From positions 1-15,881 of the forward strand of contig CAVRZY010000329.1 in the NCBI GenBank assembly GCA_963725415.1: 15,881 bases of DNA. The letters run 5' to 3'. Shown in pieces: positions 11,632 through 15,881 of the stretch (positions within the stretch are counted from its first letter, which is position 1; every line of letters starts with the position of its first letter). The notes beneath the pieces are model-generated. The model was not told the origin of the DNA. It worked only from the letters and a program-made list of their open reading frames with translations, and did not search any database. A program made the position numbers and the translations under genes. The DNA is from CAVRZY01 sp963725415. Lineage in GTDB: Bacteria > Acidobacteriota > Terriglobia > Bryobacterales > Bryobacteraceae.

Positions 11632-14253
11632 ATGCAGTGGCTGAGCCAGATTCGCCGCAGGCTTGCGATCCTCTTACATCGCGGCAGCTTTGACCGCGAT
11701 CTCGACGAAGAGATGCAGTCTCACTTGGAAATGCAGGCTGAGGAAAACCTGGAACACGGCATGGACCCCGCGGAGGCGCGCTACGCAGCGAGGCGGCAGT
11801 TCGGGAATACAACACTGCTGAAGGAGACAAGCCGCGAGCAATGGGGGTGGGCCGCCATGGAAGCGTTCGCACGGGACTTGAGGTATGCATGGCGCGCGCT
11901 GCGGCGTGCCCCAGGGTTCACGGCGATGGCGCTCTTGGCTCTGGCCCTGGGCGTGGGGGCGAACGCGGCCATGTTCTCCGTGCTGCGCGCGGTGCTGCTG
12001 CGACCGCTGCCGTACCGCGACCCCGGCCGGCTTGTTATGGTGTGGCAGACCCGGCAGCGGGCGCCCGATGAGTCGCAGCTCGTTCGACCGCGGCGAAGAA
12101 CCCCACCGGTGCAAGTGCTGAGGCGGTGGCGCGAGCGGAGCCGTTCGTGGGAGCGCCTCGCCGGTTACAGTGGCCAGTACCTCAGCCTGACCGGCGGCGG
12201 CGCGGCGGAACGCGTCGTCGCCCTCATTGTCACGGCGAACTTCTTCCCGACGCTGGGCGTGACGCCTGCGCGCGGCCGCATTTTCCTGCCGGAGGAAGAG
12301 CAGCCAGGCCACGGGCACACCGTCATTCTCTCGGACGAACTCTGGCGTACCCGCTTCGGCGCGGACCCCGCGATCCTCGGCAAGACCGTCTCGCTCGACG
12401 GCGAAGCGTATGCGATCGTGGGCGTGCTTCCGGCTGGCTTTGAGCCTGTACTCCCGACCGTAAGCCGGCGGTTTGACGTGTACCTGCCGCTCGTTCTTGA
12501 TGCCAAGGCGAGTCAGCCGCTCCCCGTGCGCGTAATCGGGCGGCTGCGAACAGGGTTCGGGCTGGCGGCGGCGCAAGCGGAGATGGAGGCCATCGCGGCG
12601 GGGCTTGGACAGGAGGGACCGCCAGGCAACACCTACACCGGCGTGCAGTGTGTGCCGCTGGCCGACGAGGTGACGGGCGATGCACGGCCCGCGCTGCTGG
12701 CGCTTGCCGGCGCCGTGGCCTGCGTGCTGTTGATCGTCTGCGTGAACCTGGCCAGCCTCATGCTGGCGCGCGCAGCGGCGCGGCAGCACGAAATGGGCAT
12801 ACGCATCGCGCTGGGCGCAGGCCGCTGGCGGCTGGCGCGGCAACTGCTGGCAGAGTCCCTGCTGCTTGGACTCCTGGGCGGCGCCGTGGGCACGGCGTTA
12901 GCCCGGTGGATTGTCGATCTGATCCGCGCGCTTCACCCGGGTTACCTGCCGCGCCTCGAACAAGCGGCGCCGGACGCGGTGGTCTTCGCCTTCGGCCTGG
13001 CCATCTCGGTGGCGGCGGGTCTGTTGTTCGGCGCCCTGCCGGCGTTGGCGGCGTCGCGCACGAACGTGGACGCCGCGCTGCGGCAGGGCGGCGCGCGCTC
13101 CGGGAGCGGGCGCGGACGGCTGCGCGCTGCGCTGGTGGCGGCCGAGGTGGCTTTGGCGCTGGTGCTGGCAACCGGCGCCGGGTTGCTCCTGAGAAGTTAC
13201 CTGCTGTTGAAAGCGATCGCGCCGGGCTTTGCCAGCGACCGTGTGCTCACCATGCAGCTCTGGTTTCCGGAGCGCACGTACGGTGAGGTGCGCCGCGGCG
13301 AGTTCCTGACACAGGTGCTCGAGCGTATCCGCGGCCTTCCCTCGGTCGAAGCGGCGGGAGCGGCCAGTTGGCTGCCGCTGGCCTACGATGCGCTGATGAG
13401 CACGGATGTGCAGGTCAAGGGCCGTCCGCGGGAGACCGTCAACACGCTGGGGGTTACGCCCGGGTATTTTCGGGCCACCGGCATGTCGCTGGTGGCCGGC
13501 CGCTTCCTGCGCGAGGGCGAGCGCACGGCGTTCGTGGTAAACGAGGCCTTCTGTAAGCGCTACGGCCTCGAACCCGCACGCGTCATCGGCGAGCGGATCG
13601 TACTATACGGCAAGCCGCGGATGGTGGCCGGGGTCGTGCGCGATATTCGCGATTTGCAGTTGGAGAGGGCGGCCGAACCGGTGGCCTTCGTGCCCTATCC
13701 CGACCTGCCCACTCCGTTTGTTGGTCTGGCTGTGCGTACTTCATCGGACCCGACGAAACTCGTGCCCGCGGTTCGCGCCGAGATGCGAGCGGTGGATCCT
13801 GATCAGCCTGTGGGTCGTGTCCAGACCATGGAAGAGATTCTGTCGAGGGCGGTGGCCCGGCCGCGTTTCAACCTGACGCTGCTCAGCGCATTCGCGGCGG
13901 TCGCGGTGGGGCTCGCTGCGGTGGGGGTGTACGGCGTCATCGCCTACCTGGTGTCGCAGCGCCGGAACGAGATCGGGCTGCGGATGGCACTCGGCGCGCA
14001 AAGCGGGGCGGTAATTCTCTACGTGCTCGCGCGGGGGATGACTCCGGTGGCAGCGGGCATGGTGATGGGCGTCGCTGGCGCACTGGCGGCGACGCGGGTG
14101 TTGCGCAGCCTGCTCTATGGAATCGGCCCTGCCGACCCGGTTACGTTTGCCTTTGCGGCGCTGCTGCTGGCCGCGGTGGCGCTGGGCGCATGCTGTGTGC
14201 CCGCCCGCCGCGCCACGAAGATCGATCCCATGGAGGCGCTCCGCTATGAGTGA
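11632..14253 (+). CDS. ADOP-family (MacB/FtsX-like) ABC transporter permease, first copy
   Basis: The ATG at 11632 has AGGGA at 11621-11625, and the 873-residue product is full length for ADOP permeases. Residues 1-80 are the family-specific soluble prefix (FDRDLDEEMQSHLEMQAEE, then EARYAARRQFGN). A first transmembrane helix at ~95-118 (ALLALALGVGANAAMFSVL) opens a MacB-type periplasmic domain. Two FtsX domains follow: ~353-430 with CVNLASLMLARAAARQHEMG, and ~745-870 with VGVYGVIAYLVSQRRNEIG and a GLRMALGAQ phrase. The protein ends PMEALRYE, as FtsX-like permeases often do. The class is known for large expansions in Acidobacteria and for lacking an adjacent ATPase ('orphan'); substrates are undetermined. 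The next permease gene overlaps by 8 bp. The frame is clean. Confidence 0.93.
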   Translation: MQWLSQIRRRLAILLHRGSFDRDLDEEMQSHLEMQAEENLEHGMDPAEARYAARRQFGNTTLLKETSREQWGWAAMEAFARDLRYAWRALRRAPGFTAMALLALALGVGANAAMFSVLRAVLLRPLPYRDPGRLVMVWQTRQRAPDESQLVRPRRRTPPVQVLRRWRERSRSWERLAGYSGQYLSLTGGGAAERVVALIVTANFFPTLGVTPARGRIFLPEEEQPGHGHTVILSDELWRTRFGADPAILGKTVSLDGEAYAIVGVLPAGFEPVLPTVSRRFDVYLPLVLDAKASQPLPVRVIGRLRTGFGLAAAQAEMEAIAAGLGQEGPPGNTYTGVQCVPLADEVTGDARPALLALAGAVACVLLIVCVNLASLMLARAAARQHEMGIRIALGAGRWRLARQLLAESLLLGLLGGAVGTALARWIVDLIRALHPGYLPRLEQAAPDAVVFAFGLAISVAAGLLFGALPALAASRTNVDAALRQGGARSGSGRGRLRAALVAAEVALALVLATGAGLLLRSYLLLKAIAPGFASDRVLTMQLWFPERTYGEVRRGEFLTQVLERIRGLPSVEAAGAASWLPLAYDALMSTDVQVKGRPRETVNTLGVTPGYFRATGMSLVAGRFLREGERTAFVVNEAFCKRYGLEPARVIGERIVLYGKPRMVAGVVRDIRDLQLERAAEPVAFVPYPDLPTPFVGLAVRTSSDPTKLVPAVRAEMRAVDPDQPVGRVQTMEEILSRAVARPRFNLTLLSAFAAVAVGLAAVGVYGVIAYLVSQRRNEIGLRMALGAQSGAVILYVLARGMTPVAAGMVMGVAGALAATRVLRSLLYGIGPADPVTFAFAALLLAAVALGACCVPARRATKIDPMEALRYE

Positions 14254-15881
14254 ACTCTGGCGTCGCCTGTGCGTCCTCTACCGCCGCGAGCGCTTCGACC
14301 ACGACCTCGAAGAGGAGATGCAATCTCACTTGGAGATGCAGGCCGACGAGCACCGCGAGGCGGGGATGGCCGCCGAGGAGGCGCGGTACGCAGCGCGGCG
14401 GCAGTTCGGCAACGTGACGCTGCTCAAGGAGGACAGCCGGGAGGTGTGGGGCTGGGGGGCCGTCGAGCGCTTCGCAAAGGACGTGAAGTTCGCGGCGCGC
14501 ACGTTGCGAAGGAATCCGGGCTTTGCAGCGGTCGCAATACTGTCACTAGCTCTCGGTATTGGCGCGAACAGCGCCATTTTCAGTCTCATCAACGCCCTGC
14601 TTCTGCGGACGCTGCCCGTTCATGAGCCCGGTCGGCTGGTGCTGCTATCGACGCTAAACCCGAACGGCCAGGAAGAATTGCTCTCCGTGGTGATGTTCGA
14701 AGAGCTCCAGCGGCGGCAGCAGGCCCTTTCGGGGCTGTTCGCCTGGCGGGCCAACGCTATGGCCAATCTCGAAGCGAATGGCGTGGCGTATGCGGGCTGC
14801 CGCGATGATGCCACCGGCGGCTACTTCGCAACGCTGGGCGTCAAGCCCCTGCTCGGCCGCCTCTTCACGCCGGAAGATGCTGCGGCTCCCCCCGCTACCG
14901 TAGCCGTTCTTGACTACCGCTGCTGGCAGCGGCGCTTTAATGGCGATCCGGCTGTCGTCGGCAGGTTCATAAGGCTCGAAGGCAAGCCGCTCACGATCAT
15001 CGGGGTGACGCCGGAGAGCTTTGGCGGGCTGGTTGCGGACGTGGCCTGTGACGTCACCCTCCCGGTGGGATTTTCCGACGCCATGCGGCGCAGCGAGGCT
15101 CTGTGGATAAACGTCGTCGGCCGGCTGAAAGACGGCGTGAGCCTCGAACAAGCGCGCGCGCAGCTCGAGGCGCTCTGGCCCGCAGTCCAGGCTGCGGCGT
15201 TGCCTGAGGGCCGGCAGGGATCCGCACGGCAGGAATTTCTCGCCCGGCGCCTGGTCGTCGATTCCGCGGCCACGGGCATCTCCTATCTGCGGCGGCAATT
15301 CACGCGTCCGCTCGCGGTGCTCATGGCCGTTGTCGGTTTGATCCTGCTGATCGCCTGCGTAAACCTCGCGAGCCTGATGCTGGCGCGGGCCGCAGGCCGT
15401 CAGCGTGAGATGGCTGTTCGCGCGGCGCTGGGGCCACAAGGTGGCGACTAGTCCGCCAGCATCTGGCCGAGAGCCTGTTGCTCGCCGCGGCCGGGGCGGC
15501 GCTTGGGTTCTGGCTGGCCGAATGGGGCACGCGATTCATCGCGCGATTGATCTGGACCGGCTACATTCCGCTCAACATGAATCCCGCGCCTGATGCGCGA
15601 GTGCTGGCGTTCACAGCCGGCATCGCCATTGTCACGGCAGTTCTGTTCGGCACGGCGCCCGCCTGGCGCGCAACACGCACAGACCCGGGGACTGCGCTCC
15701 AGCGGAGCGCCCGGATGTCGGGCGGCACGGGAAGGTTCGGCAAGGCGCTGGTGGCCGTGCAGGTGGCGCTATCCCTCGTATTGCTGATCGGTGCCGCCTT
15801 GTTCCTGCGCACGATCCACAATCTGCGGACAGTTGACGTGGGTTTCCGCCGTGATGGCATCCTTCTGGTCAACCTTTTTAC
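14246..15881 (+). CDS. ADOP-family permease, second copy; one frameshift, 3' end outside window
   Basis: ATG 14246 lies inside the end of the first permease (8-bp overlap). The N-terminal prefix repeats that of the first copy closely (DLEEEMQSHLEMQADE, EARYAARRQFGNVTLLKE), showing tandem duplication. The helix SLALGIGANSAIFSLINALL, a MacB-type periplasmic domain and the first FtsX domain (ACVNLASLMLARAAGRQREMA) follow. At 15430-15433 the frame breaks. A run of four G's reads one base short; restoring a fifth gives LGATRWRLVRQHLAESLLL and an open frame to the right edge (through RFGKALVAVQVALSLVLL). As written the protein stops at 15451 after 402 residues. The next domain is conserved and open, so this is a sequence error or a fresh lesion, not old decay. 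The second half of the FtsX region lies beyond the window. Confidence 0.85.

Noticed and set aside
11674..12843. 389-codon minus-strand frame opposite the first ADOP permease
   Set aside because: Composition is typical of an antisense shadow, and the plus strand has a full-length conserved permease.

Overview
The window looks like chromosomal DNA from an Acidobacteriota member, probably a high-GC Bryobacterales/Solibacter-like lineage or a metagenome assembly. The strongest evidence is the right end: a PadR regulator followed by two tandem MacB/FtsX-type permeases of the ADOP class ('acidobacterial duplicated orphan permease'). High GC, GTG starts and short palindromic repeats between genes fit this. 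Genus or species cannot be settled from the sequence alone.

Layout. (1) 1-1446: the C-terminal part of a polytopic membrane protein of glycosyltransferase-C type, followed by about 500 bp without a convincing gene. (2) 1956-2339: a DksA/TraR-type zinc-finger protein. (3) 2408-3697, minus strand: nuoB then pgeF, a two-gene unit with nuoB separated from other complex I genes. (4) 3892-7749, plus strand: a compact four-enzyme cluster. It holds an isocitrate lyase/PEP mutase-superfamily C-C lyase, aconitase-family large and small subunits (LeuC/LeuD-like) and an isocitrate/isopropylmalate dehydrogenase-family enzyme. Together they could hydrate/isomerise a 2-alkylmalate- or citrate-like acid, then either cleave it or oxidatively decarboxylate it. 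The substrate is not evident. The lyase and LeuC genes carry eight single-base indels within 1.6 kb, while leuD and the dehydrogenase are clean. (5) 7763-8155: a small membrane protein. (6) 8165-8555: a decayed insertion sequence, with transposase fragments on the minus strand and repeated end-like motifs. (7) 8712-10849: a four-gene operon of a six-helix membrane protein, a 65-residue single-helix protein, an FmdE-family protein and a DUF4213/DUF364 protein. I infer a metal or metal-cofactor handling role. (8) 10842-10986: a long hairpin, MITE-like repeat that supplies the stop codon of the DUF364 gene and contains a probable terminator. (9) 11229-15881: PadR with its promoter/operator and two ADOP permeases. 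The second permease has one frameshift and runs off the right edge.

The most promising candidates for undescribed biology are the lyase-LeuCD-dehydrogenase cluster and the membrane protein-FmdE-DUF364 operon. The main technical caution is the density of single-base indels at 4.1-5.7 kb. Protein conservation resumes exactly on both sides of each one, which looks more like consensus error or very recent damage than old decay.
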